Notes under the pieces: generated by a model
Seen by the model: only the letters and a program-made list of their open reading frames with translations
What the model was told of the DNA's origin: nothing
The model's database searches: none
Shown here: piece after piece, positions 1-9,164 of the stretch
Layout: every line of letters begins with the position of its first letter
How positions within the stretch are numbered: the stretch's first letter is position 1
Program-made: the position numbers and the translations under genes
Source: Gnetum montanum
Lineage: Eukaryota > Streptophyta > Gnetopsida > Gnetales > Gnetaceae
NCBI GenBank assembly: GCA_015680685.1
Contig: MNCI01015553.1
Coordinates: 72,831-136,830, forward strand
Direction of reading: 5' to 3'
DNA: 64,000 bases

Positions 1-1209
1 AGGGGAAAGGGTGGATCTACGAGGATAGTTTCGGGAAGGGAAAGATGTAGCATAGTGTGGTCCCTCATTGGAGTGCTTGTGAGGGAGTCGATATGCATGG
101 GAATCTTTCTTTTGTAGGCTTCTAACCTCTCTTCAGAATGCTTAGAGATGGTCATTTGGAAACAGCTGAGGTGCCATTTGTTTTGGGCACGTTTTTTTGA
201 GCTTTTGCTCTTTTATGCTTTTCTTCTATTATTTTTCCATTTTCATTTGCAAACAACCTTGTTGTTGCAGGATAGGTGTTTTCTCCCAAGGATGAGCTAT
301 GTTACATCCACATGGGGCTTTGACCTACCTACAGATGCTTTCCATGCGGCGAGTTGCTTTATGCGTGTCATGGACTTTGCGGTTGAGCATATGGGAAAGC
401 TTTATAGCCATCAGGAAAAATTCATAAAAGAGGTGTGGGAAGGAGAATTATGAGTGTAAGAAATGAAGTAAAGGAGGTTAAGGGGGAGGATAGGATGTGC
501 ACTCCCAAGTAGCCAAGCTAGTTAGGATGACCACCTTGGAACAATGTAGTGTCCTACTGCGTTGGTGAAATGCACCTCTGACCAATGCTCCTTCGACATG
601 TATCCTATAAACACAACAGAGAGCAAACTAGAAGAAACAACCATAAGGCAAAATGAAGGCAAAGGTCTTGCTTACTTTGGACATTGCTGGAATAATGGAC
701 GTTGTTGCTGAGGTATTCGACATCCAAACTAGGAAGGCTAGTAGTGGTTCTAGTAGCATCAGCGTGGAGAGGTTGGCATCAAGGAGGCTAGGAGTTATTG
801 TGATGCGAGTGCTCAGGAGTCCTCACCCAAGGCAAAAATTATACAGTTCAGTTGTAAGGTGAGATGCCTAATAGCTGAACATCTTTTGGGGTCAGGCAAT
901 GGTGGGGACTGGAGGATGACAACTTTGTGGCTAGGCTACAATAGTGCTAGGACTCTAGCGATAGGTATTGACAACGAAAGCTACTACCAAGGTGATAGGC
1001 CATTATGGTGGTAGCTCCGGAAGGTCAGCAAGATGTTAGACGACATCTCTGGAGGATTAGTAAGATGCCAGGGGCTGTGGCGTTGCATATATTCTAGAGA
1101 GTGTTTCCTTGGCATTGTGAATTACATTCTGGAACTACAATGTCCCATCCTATGCCGGCACTGTGCACGCTCACTTGCTTGTAGAGTCATGGATTGTGAG
1201 CTGGATGTG
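1..1209 (-). other. T1 3' noncoding region between integrase array and missing 3' LTR
   Basis: No retroelement domain is visible. The stretch aligns in blocks with T2 3456-4449, which occupies the same place between the post-integrase array and the 3' LTR. Shared blocks include the segment around 271-400 and the segment around 740-850. Short frames exist on both strands. The only one conserved between the copies is the plus-strand frame at 271-453, listed separately. Confidence 0.6.
271..453 (+). other. possible exon of a second antisense gene in the T1 3' region
   Basis: A plus-strand frame of 60 codons follows a pyrimidine-rich stretch ending in TTGCAG (265-270), which looks like a 3' splice site, and ends in TGA. 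The T2 counterpart at 3721-3837 is read in the same frame and matches in its first part, including a shared GFDL motif and a serine-cysteine pair. It ends earlier. The product is not recognised, and two copies are too few to show selection. It may be chance conservation of noncoding sequence. Confidence 0.25.
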
Positions 1210-1560
1210 TTGTGCTACGAACCCAGTTTAAGGTCCTAGTAGACTATCTGATGTGTTGGTTTAAGGTCTTAGTAGATAGTGGGGTGTTAGTTTAAGGTCC
1301 CAGTAGACTGCTGTGCTAGTTTAAGGTCCTAGCAGACTACTATGCTAGTTTAAGGTCCCAGTAGACTGCTATGCTAGTTTATCATCATAGCAGACAATGG
1401 ATGGGCTAGTTTAAGGTCATAGCAGACCACCTATGCTAGTTTTATGTCATAGCGGATGGTCTGTGCCAGTTTATAGTTATAGCGGACTAGGTTTGCCAAT
1501 TTTACATCGTAGCAGATAAGCTTTACCATTTTTACGTCATAGTAGATATTTTTCTTACCT
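1210..1560 (+). repeat. hairpin-unit array A, after T1 integrase
   Basis: About eleven degenerate units of 30-40 bp, each beginning with a version of GCTAGTTTA and followed by a short stem, a six-base loop and the complementary stem. The clearest unit is GGTC (1415-1418), loop ATAGCA, GACC (1425-1428). Another unit reads TAGTT, loop ATAGCG, GACTA. The array lies directly after the integrase stop codon and has the same orientation relative to the element as the other arrays. Confidence 0.85.
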
Positions 1561-1570
1561 TACTCATGCA

Positions 1571-1776
1571 TTAGATGTAGTATGGCTTGACATATGAATG
1601 ATTCACAAGATTTGCAAACTCTTTGCCATCCATGTCTACCAGCTTAAAGGCTTCATTCCCATGGGATTTTGTAACCATGAATGGACCCTCCCAGTTTGCT
1701 GAGAACTTGTTCACATATTCATGGACAGCCTTGAGAATGAGGTCTCCCTTTTTTATTGGTTGTTGATGTGGGTTTG
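1571..1776 (-). pseudogene. T1 integrase C-terminal part
   Basis: The minus-strand translation carries the integrase C-terminal domain: a KKGDLIL segment, then NWEGPF (GPY/F motif of Ty3/gypsy integrases), then a conserved LVDMDGKEFAN stretch and a terminal stop. It is about 65 residues and matches the end of the T2 integrase at 4740-4925. The frame is cut at 1776 by the T2 insertion. The upstream part of the same integrase resumes at 20080. The domain binds the LTR ends and target DNA in related elements. Any start codon read inside T2 at 1840 is an artefact of the junction. Confidence 0.88.
1772..1776. repeat. target-site duplication of T2, left copy (GTTTG)
   Basis: GTTTG immediately precedes the TGTAACGACC end of the left T2 LTR. 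The identical GTTTG follows the right T2 LTR at 20075-20079. Five bases is the usual duplication for Ty3/gypsy integrases. Confidence 0.92.
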
Positions 1777-3455
1777 TGTAACGACCGAAAATGTCGGTGG
1801 TTGGAAAACACGGAGAGGTCGTTGGGCATGACAATCTCAACCTCGTATTTGCGGGAGGGCCATGCTAGGAGTGTGTGCGGATACGGGGTGCCCTGAATGA
1901 TCTTGTCGATCAGAAAAGGACTTAATTGGTGTCTATATAGCCTTTTGCAACAAATAATTTAGAAATGAGGACGAAAATGTAAAGTAATGCTTGAAAGTAA
2001 ATAAAACAGGAAATAATGCAACACATGGAAATAAGTAGGAAAACAAAGTAAAATATAGTTAGGAAACTTCACCGTTCCGAAGCTACAAATTTGCTCTGTC
2101 AAGATGGATACAGTCAGTTGCACAGTGCATTGGAGTGCAAAGATCCCGAGAGTAACTAGGACATGTAGAGCAAAGTAGGTTGTGCGCTTGGGCATGAGCT
2201 TTGACACTAACAATGCGTGGATTCTACCAAGGTGGTAGAACTAGGGAAAAAATTGAATGTCAGTTGGGAATGCTAATTGTTCGCAGTGTTGAATAGAAAG
2301 TTTACAGTGCTGGATGCCGCAACGTGCCAGATTCGCCAAGTGGAAGAGAAATAAGACACTTGGAAAAATTTGAACTGAATGGAATTTTCACTACAACCAG
2401 GGAGAGAGAGTGAGCCAAGGAGTCTTTACTAAAAAAAAGAGAACCTTTTTTTTAAAAAATTGAGTAGAATGGAACCCTTTGAATGTTGCTTATTGGGGTA
2501 TTTATAGGACCAAGGGCACGCAATAGGGCTGATTTGGATGCCATGTGCCCTGAGACTTCGTTGACTTGCTGGTTCCACACATGCTAATATAACAGTTGGA
2601 CATGTTGTGATCATGAGTTTGTGATGCCAAAACTATGAGCCTACCATGCCGTAATTGCATCGTTAGTGTCTAGAGACGTGTGCCAATGGTTCAATTAGGT
2701 GAAGTGCATTGATATCACACAACCACCCGCATGCTTCGCTGCACATCGTAGCATGACAGGCTTGGCATGGCGTAGCATGTTGTCCTACTACACATGTGCT
2801 ACATGCTTGCTATGCTATGCTATGCTATGTAGCATAGCATCCAGCCTTAGTCGCAAAGAACTTGGTCGAGCTACAAACCTTACTTTCTGCACTGTGGAAC
2901 TTGCAACTTTACTGGCCTGATTTTTGAACTGCCTTCTATCTCTTCCATAGGATTGCTACGCCTTGCTGCGCCATGTAGCTCAGCGTAGCGTAGTAGTAGA
3001 CACGGTTCACCACTTCCTAACGAAAAGGGACATTTGAAGGACGTGAAGTTGGGTCGTGCAACTGGCTGCTCGATTGTTGCTATCCTATGCTACGCTTCGT
3101 AGTGTAGCGTGGCGTGACACTTCTCTTTGCAGATGTTTTTTGAGGTTTGCTACGCTACATAGTGGGGCATAACATAGCAAACTTCATGCCTTAGAAAACT
3201 TGCTAAATTATTTCTTGCACATCCAAAATGCTGCTGCCAACTCTGCACCATTTTTGAGCAAGCTGTCGACCAGGCGAGCTACTTGGATGAATAGGTAGGA
3301 TGATCCATAGATCCTATTCATGCCCAAAGTAGAAAATTTGCCAAATTGGTTAGCCTACACTCAGAGTGTTCTCCTCTTGAAGAACTGTCGTAACGTTGCG
3401 TGAAGTACTTTGCCTGGAAAAGCGAGAATGACCTCACATTTTTTGGGGTGTTTCA
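1777..3455 (-). repeat. T2 3' LTR (left copy)
   Basis: Begins on the minus strand with TGAAACACCCC at 3455 and ends with GGTCGTTACA at 1777, a canonical TG...CA pair. It matches 18438-20074 throughout. It carries a segment of about 50 bases near 2120-2170 that the right copy lacks. The interior is rich in GCTACG/CTATGC palindromes (near 2800-2850, 2950-3000 and 3080-3120) that have partly decayed here. Confidence 0.92.
2499..2506 (-). promoter_or_regulatory. TATA box of T2 3' LTR
   Basis: TATAAATA on the minus strand, retained at the homologous site in the T2 5' LTR (19120-19127) and at the matching place in the T1 LTR (43005-43012). This marks the probable LTR promoter for the sense transcript. 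Confidence 0.7.
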
Positions 3456-3468
3456 TTGGTCCCTCTTT
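3456..3468 (-). promoter_or_regulatory. T2 polypurine tract
   Basis: On the minus strand AAAGAGGGACCAA sits directly before the TGAAACACC start of the 3' LTR. T3 has AAATAGGGGCCAA in the same place, so this is the likely plus-strand primer of reverse transcription. Confidence 0.7.
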
Positions 3469-4449
3469 GTCGATGTCTAGAGAATAGGTTCGATAGATGT
3501 TGACAAAGAATACCAAACACCACAGTAGAAAAAATGCTACATTTGTCACTTGGTGAGTGTCAAAATGTCGCTTGGTTGCACTTGAGAGTGTTGCATCGAT
3601 TTTGTAGAGGCTACAGCAGAGAGCAAAGATGATGTTTAGTGGAGTTCCTTGTCGGAGTGCTCATGAGGGGCTCGTTTGCATTTTTATCTTTGGTTGGAAC
3701 TGTTCTTCAACCTCTCATAGGATAGGTGTCCCCTTCGCAGGATGAGTTGTGTTACATTCATGAAGGGTTTTGACCTACTTACAGATGCTTCCCATATGGT
3801 GAGCTGTATTATGCACATCATGGGATTTGCACTCTGAAGTAGCTAAGCTAGTCGAGACACTCACTTTGCGATGCTGAAGCATTTGCTGCTATCGCAAGCT
3901 ATGCCCTCGAGGGCAAAGGTCTTGCCAGTTGCTGACGTTGTTGCAGCTTTTGGACATTGTTGCTGATGTACAGTGTCCAAAGTTGAAAGGCCAGCAGCGG
4001 CCTTGGTAGCATCGACGCGGAGGAACTAACCTCGGGGGTGCTGTTGTGAGTGCAGATGCACTCAAATTCCTGCCAGGGGCATGCATTCCCAGTTCAACTA
4101 TGGGGTTAGGTACCACATAGCTGAACATCATTGGAAGGGGGTTGAAGGGTGACAATATTGTGGCTGGCCCATAATACTACCGAAATCCCAGCTGTAGGCA
4201 CTGGCCGAGGAACTACTGTCAGGGTAAGGGGCTGTGGCGACGGTATGTTTGGAGGGCCAGTATAATGCTGTATGAAATCTCTGGAGGGTTAGCATGATGC
4301 TAGGGGTGGTGATGCTGCATATGCTCCAGAGCATGTTCCCATTGTGTCCTGAACCACCTTCTAGAACTGCAACGACCCACCCACGTGTCGGCATTGCTCC
4401 CACTTGTTTGATTTTTATCTGGTGTTGATGCATACTAGTGATGTGATGC
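3456..4449 (-). other. T2 3' noncoding region
   Basis: About 1 kb between the polypurine tract and array B with no retroelement domain. It aligns in blocks with T1 1-1209. The short plus-strand frame at 3721-3837 is the counterpart of T1 271-453. Other frames are not conserved. Confidence 0.6.
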
Positions 4450-4735
4450 AAACCCAGTTTAAGGTCCTGGTAGACTATGTGCTGGTTTAGGATCCCAACG
4501 GGCCATCATGCTGGTTTAAGATCCCAACAAACCGTACATGCCAGTTTAACATCGTAACGGATGTTGGTTGCTATTGCTGCTAGTTTAACATCGTTGTGGA
4601 TGCTGCTCGGTGCTGATGCTAGTTTAAAGTCGTAGTGGACGATGCTTGATGCTACTAGTCTAATGTCGTTGTGGATGCTACTTGGTGTTTTTGCTAGTTT
4701 AACATCATAGTGGATGCTGCTCAATGCCATTGTTA
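4450..4735 (+). repeat. hairpin-unit array B, after T2 integrase
   Basis: About eight units with the GCTAGTTTA leader. The best hairpin is AACATC (4548-4553), loop GTAACG, GATGTT (4560-4565), a perfect six-base stem. Others read CATC, loop, GATG. The stem sequence differs from array A (GGTC/GACC) although the leader and position are the same. Confidence 0.85.
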
Positions 4736-4739
4736 CACC

Positions 4740-5790
4740 TTAGACGTAGAATGACTTGAGGTACAAGTGATTCATTGGGTTGGCAAACTCGTTACCATCC
4801 ATGTCTACCAACTTGAAGGCTCCATTCCCGAAGGTTTCGGTGACCACGTAAGGACCTTCCCAGTTGGCTGAGAATTTGCTCACGTGTTCTTGGACGACCT
4901 TCAGGATGAGGTCTTCCTTCTGCACTAGCCTTCGGTGTGGATCTACATGATGCTTCTACTGCTTCTTACTTTGGTAGTGCTCGATGCGTCTCAGTGTCTA
5001 CGTGTGCTCCTCCTCTATTGAGTTGAGGTTGATGGTCCACAATTTGTTGTTCTAGGCTTTGCTCATGATGTCAGACAGGATCATCCGAAGTGAAGGTACT
5101 TGCAACTCAAGAGGCAACACAGCTTCAGATCTGTAAACAAAGCTGTAAGGAGTCTTACTTGTTGTAGTCCGGCATGTCGTTTGGTAGGCCCATAGGATGT
5201 AGAGGATTTGCTCATTCCACCATCTCTTGCTATTGTTGAGCATATGCTTCAACAAGTTGATGATGGACTTATTTGTAGCCTCTGCCTATCTGTTCGCCTG
5301 CGAGTAATAAGGGGAGGAAAATGATTGTTTAATGCCTAGATTTTTGTAGAAGGTTTAGGTTTCCATACTGCTGAACTATGGGCCATTGTCAATCACAATG
5401 GTCATTGAAAGGTCGTACCTGGTTACAATGTTGTGTAGGATGAAATGGAAGATTTTTTGGGATGTCGTCTTCCTCAGGGGAATAGCTTCCACCCACTTGG
5501 TAAAGTATTCAGTGGCGGTGATAATGAAACTATGCCTTGCGGAGGACTTAAGGGTGATAGGTCCTATGAGGTATAACCCCATTCGTTGGATGGGCCACAT
5601 GATTTGTGTTGAATGTAGGTCTATGGGTGCTACATGTATGAGATTTGCATATCTCTGGTATGTGTCGCATGTCTTGAATTTTGACAAGCAGTCACATTCC
5701 ATGTGGGGCTAGTAGTACCCTAGGCATATGATTTTCATAGCCATAGCCCTAGGTGCTATGTGTCCACCACAGAGCCCCTCATGCACTTCA
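4740..5790 (-). pseudogene. T2 integrase
   Basis: Integrase of Ty3/gypsy type, which joins LTR DNA to the target. In order on the minus strand: a zinc-binding N-terminal region with HEGLCGGHI (about 5758-5784) and KTCDTYQ, where the second cysteine of the usual CxxC is Tyr; a catalytic core with the first Asp region (GLYLIGP; the expected Asp is Tyr), the second at IDNGP, and the glutamate in AEATNKSI; then the C-terminal NWEGPY motif and a stop at 4740. Several TAG stops break the frame. The T1 copy keeps the CxxC (KTCATCQ). The lost Cys and Asp show decay after insertion. Confidence 0.88.
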
Positions 5791-5948
5791 TTAACTACCT
5801 TCTACGCTTGGTCCCCACCCACGCATGCTAGCAATATATTATTGTAGGAACATTGGCATAGGGCGTCGTTTCCCATGAGCATGTATTACTGGGCACACCT
5901 ATGGACTGCATCTCTCTAGGTAGATGTCAATCCACCTGAGGGCTCGCC

Positions 5949-6440
5949 TCACTGTAGGTAAGCCTTAATGTTGGCATACCACTCCTGGGTATCCGTAGCA
6001 CTGACAGAGGCCACATGTTCCACTTGAGTGATAGGCTCTATACATTCGATAATTGAAGTTTGCAGGTTTTCCAGGGAATGTGATGGAATGTTTAAAGCAA
6101 GGGTAGCTAAGGCATATGCCACGGTGTTTTTGTTGCGCGGCACGTGTTGCACATCTGTGGTTGCAAATGGCTTAAGCAGGGTCTTTGCTAGATCACAGTA
6201 GGGCTGTAGGTATGTAGCCTTGTAGGTGTAGACTTCAATAATTTGATTCATGACTAGTTGTGAATATCCCCGAATTGCTAGGTGTTGTATGTGCAGAGTT
6301 TGGGTAGTTAAGAGACCATTGAGTAGCCCTTCATATTCTTCCATATTGTTGGTGCACGGGAACATAAAATGGTAAGCGAAAGGATGCATTTCCCCATAAG
6401 GGAACGTGATGATGGTAGCTGTGCTACCTCCTTGCGCAGT
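5949..6440 (-). pseudogene. T2 second (archaeal-type) RNase H domain
   Basis: A second RNase H-like domain follows the retroviral-type one: LHFDSAST (first catalytic Asp), NNMEEYEGLLNGL (catalytic Glu helix), IRGYSQLVMNQI (the second Asp of the usual DSQL is Tyr here; T1 keeps DSQL at about 32070), then a C-terminal helix. Two consecutive RNase H domains are the hallmark of the Tat lineage, where the second is thought to have been acquired separately. A stop and a frame change near 6390-6510 separate it from the first domain. Confidence 0.85.
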
Positions 6441-6536
6441 TGATGCACTGTCAAAGTGTAAAGTGGCTTCAAGATGCGACGGGACAATGCCGATCTTGCT
6501 AATGTGTTCATCTGGGAATTCGAGATCTATGGTTGT

Positions 6537-8258
6537 CTAATCATTAACTGGTGAGACCGTGAGTTGGGTCTCTATGGCTCGACCCTTTGTCGATGATTGA
6601 CTTACATAGTGTAGATCGAACTCTGCGGTTATTGCTTTCCACCGGGCTATCCTACTACTTTCGTATAGGTTGTTGGTAATAGCCCGAAGTATATTGCTCT
6701 TGCAAATGATGATGGTTGTACTATGGAATAGGTAATGCCACCATATTTTTAGTGCAAACACTAAGGCAAGGCAATTCCTCTCTACTTCATTGTATTTTAC
6801 CTTGTGCACTATGAGTGCATGGCTCAAATAATACACTAGTGTCTCAGAATCATTGTTTTATTTCTGACACAGTAGTGCGATGATAGATGTGTCAGAGGTG
6901 GTGAGGTAGATGAAGAAGGATTTGTCCCTTTATGGCGAATGCATAGTCGGGAGGTGTGAGAGCTCCTTCTTTAAGTCATCGAAGGCTTGCTGACACTGGG
7001 TTGTCCACTCGAAGTTAACCCCTTTCTTTAGAAGATGTTGCATGTGGTGTAACTTGTCGGTCAACCTTGCTATGAACCTTTGAATGAACTATACTCTACC
7101 ATATAAACCATGTAGCTCCTTAAGGTTTGTGGGCAGTGCCAGGTTGACAATGGTGTTGACTTTGTCAAGGTTCACCTGTATTTCAGCCTCTAATACTACA
7201 AACCCTAACATGAGTCTGATTTTTACCCTGAAGATGCACTTCTTAGGATTGAGGCGTAGGTCATGCCTTTGGCAGCACTTAAGGACTATTCCTAGGTTGC
7301 ATGGGTGATTAGTTGCCTCCTTGGACTTGATAGCTATATCATCCACATAGTCGTTTAACGTTCCTAGGAGGTAGTCACTGAAGATGTAAGTCATGGCTCT
7401 TTGGTAGGTTGCTCCAACATTCTTGAGCCTGAAAGGCATCAAAGTATAGCAGAAGGTCCTCCATGGTGTCATGAAGGTTGTTGATAGTTGGTGCTCTGGG
7501 TTAATGCGGATTTGGTTATAACTAGAGAAACCATCCATTAAGGATAGTAAAGTGTGACCAGCCGTGGTGTCGATGAGTTGATCGATGCTTGGGAGTGGGA
7601 AGTTATCCTTGATCATTGCCTTGTTCAAGTCCCAAAAGTCTATACAGATGCATATTCCTTCTATTTTCTTCGAAAATACAACGATGTTGGACACCCACTC
7701 TGAGTAATCAATTGCACAGATAAAACTGGCTTGGTATAGCTTGGTGATTTCATCCCTCACAACAAGTGTGATTTCTGGTTTAATTTTGCAAGCCTTCTGC
7801 TTGACTGCCTTCATGCACGGGTCTAGGACGATGTTGTGCTTAATCAACCACAGATCTAGACCTGGCATGTTGCTGTACAACCATGCGAAGGCATTGATAT
7901 TTTCTTGTAGGATCTTGGCTACGCTGTTGTGCATTCGTGTGTCTAAAAGGGAGCGAAGTTTCAATGTTTTTATCTCCCCTTTAGAAGTGGTGATGGGCAT
8001 CTCAACGAGAGGGTCCTCGGTTACATCCCTGGCCTCTAAATCTAGGGCTTTGACTAGATGCTCGGGCCAATCTGGGGATACTTATAAGGCTGCTATGGTG
8101 CTAACTATGGTTGACCCCCAGTCGATCATATTGGGGTTCAACTATCTTGCGAGCTCGCCCTATGGACCTACTAGTGTTAAAGGCGTGGAGAGGTCGCAAT
8201 GGACTTCCATCTCTTGCTCGACCTACCAACATGAGACAAAAGCCTGGTCAAGAGGCTT
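6537..8258 (-). pseudogene. T2 reverse transcriptase and first RNase H
   Basis: The minus strand encodes an RT with, in order, an N-terminal segment (NAFAWLYSNMPGLD), CIDFWDLNKA, LMDGFSSYNQI, the catalytic YVDD (7338-7349), and the connection and gypsy RNase H region (ERNCLALVFALKIW, SRIARWKAI). Related elements use this to copy RNA into DNA and remove the RNA strand. Codons are broken by a few TAG stops and a frameshift near 7080. The frame starts just inside array C. An AG at 8259-8260 preceded by a T-rich stretch aligns with one in T1 (33472-33473) and could be a 3' splice site joining RT to the upstream gag-protease exon. Confidence 0.9.
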
Positions 8259-8347
8259 CTATTGGCAGAGAATGCACATATCAAAAACACATAAAGTAAC
8301 GATAAGATACAACTTTTGACATGTGACGATGTAAAGATCAAAGTTTT

Positions 8348-8827
8348 CTAGTTTAAGGTCATGACGAACCATCAAGGTGTGATAGTGCAAAACTACTAAA
8401 GGTGTAAGGTTACCAATGCAACAGTGCGAAGCTGTGAAACTGCCATACGCAAATGCCAAGCTGCTAGTTTAGTGTCATTTTGGACTGCTAGATTGTAACA
8501 TGTAATGTTTTAACATGCAAAATGATGGTATATGGGACGAGCAAAGATAGGTATCAGAAATGCAAAACCGTTAAGATAGGACATACGGATTGCTGACACG
8601 AAATGACTAGAAGTGGCGATACTGCCAATATGAAAGTTTGAAACTTCAGAAAGATGCGAAGCTGCCCATGTAATGGCGGACCGTAACTGTAACAAGTTGA
8701 GATTGCTAGTTTTGGATCCTTCTGGACCGTTAGAAAAGTAACTACGCTAGGATTGCTAGTTTAAGGTCTTTTTGGACCTATCCCATTGTGGTTGCTAGGA
8801 TTTCTAGTTTAAGGTCTTTTCGAACCT
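8348..8827 (+). repeat. hairpin-unit array C, between T2 RT and antisense gene
   Basis: Five spaced units with the (G)CTAGTTTA leader. The best is AGGTC (8764-8768), loop TTTTTG, GACCT (8775-8779). The last unit has GGTC paired with an ACC that has lost one G. Spacing is irregular (50-240 bp). The intervening sequence near 8400-8700 has no recognised content. Confidence 0.8.
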
Positions 8828-8977
8828 GTAACGAAAACAAATATATACTTTTTTATTCTTGGGAATGCACGCGACTGACTCAAAGCGTGTTAAGGCTTTA
8901 ATGCTAAAAGTGCTATGATGTTGTGATGAGCATGCTACCCTGTACGACATGCTCTACATTAATCAAATGGGGAGGGT

Positions 8978-9040
8978 GGAAAGTTTTACCATTTTTCCCT
9001 CGCGGCCATAAATAGGGATTAGGCCCTGGCAAAATTTCCA
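8978..9040 (+). promoter_or_regulatory. promoter of T2 antisense gene, TATA box inside an inverted repeat
   Basis: CATAAATAGG (9007-9016) reads toward the antisense gene. It is flanked by GGAAAGTTTTACC (8978-8990) and GGCAAAATTTCC (9028-9039), which pair with one bulge and one mismatch. The homologous T1 site (34324-34391) also has TATAAATAG in an inverted repeat with different arm sequence. The conserved TAAGARCGCAAA block about 40 bases downstream probably lies near the transcript start. Confidence 0.65.
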
Positions 9041-9164
9041 TTTTTACTGTAAGAACGCAAAACTCACATCGGAGCACAAGGCGATTTCAGAGTGCAAAGC
9101 GATTGTGTTATTGATTAGCAAGGTGAATTTTCACAGTGAAGGGTGTGCATTTGCAATCAGGACA

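Noticed and set aside
148-270. N-terminal hydrophobic segment of the frame at 148-453 as a signal peptide or membrane helix
   Set aside because: The Phe/Leu-rich stretch is the translation of a pyrimidine-rich tract ending in GCAG, better explained as intron end, and T2 lacks it.
2800-2850. GCTATGCTAT runs as a simple microsatellite
   Set aside because: They are decayed arms of the LTR palindromes, as the better preserved copies at 19699-19731 and 43367-43386 show.
5386-5712. Plus-strand frame of 108 codons
   Set aside because: Shadow of the T2 integrase on the other strand; its translation has no family and the minus-strand frame carries the integrase motifs.
7741-8319. Plus-strand frame of 192 codons
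   Set aside because: Antisense shadow of the RT N-terminal segment, not conserved as a frame in T1.
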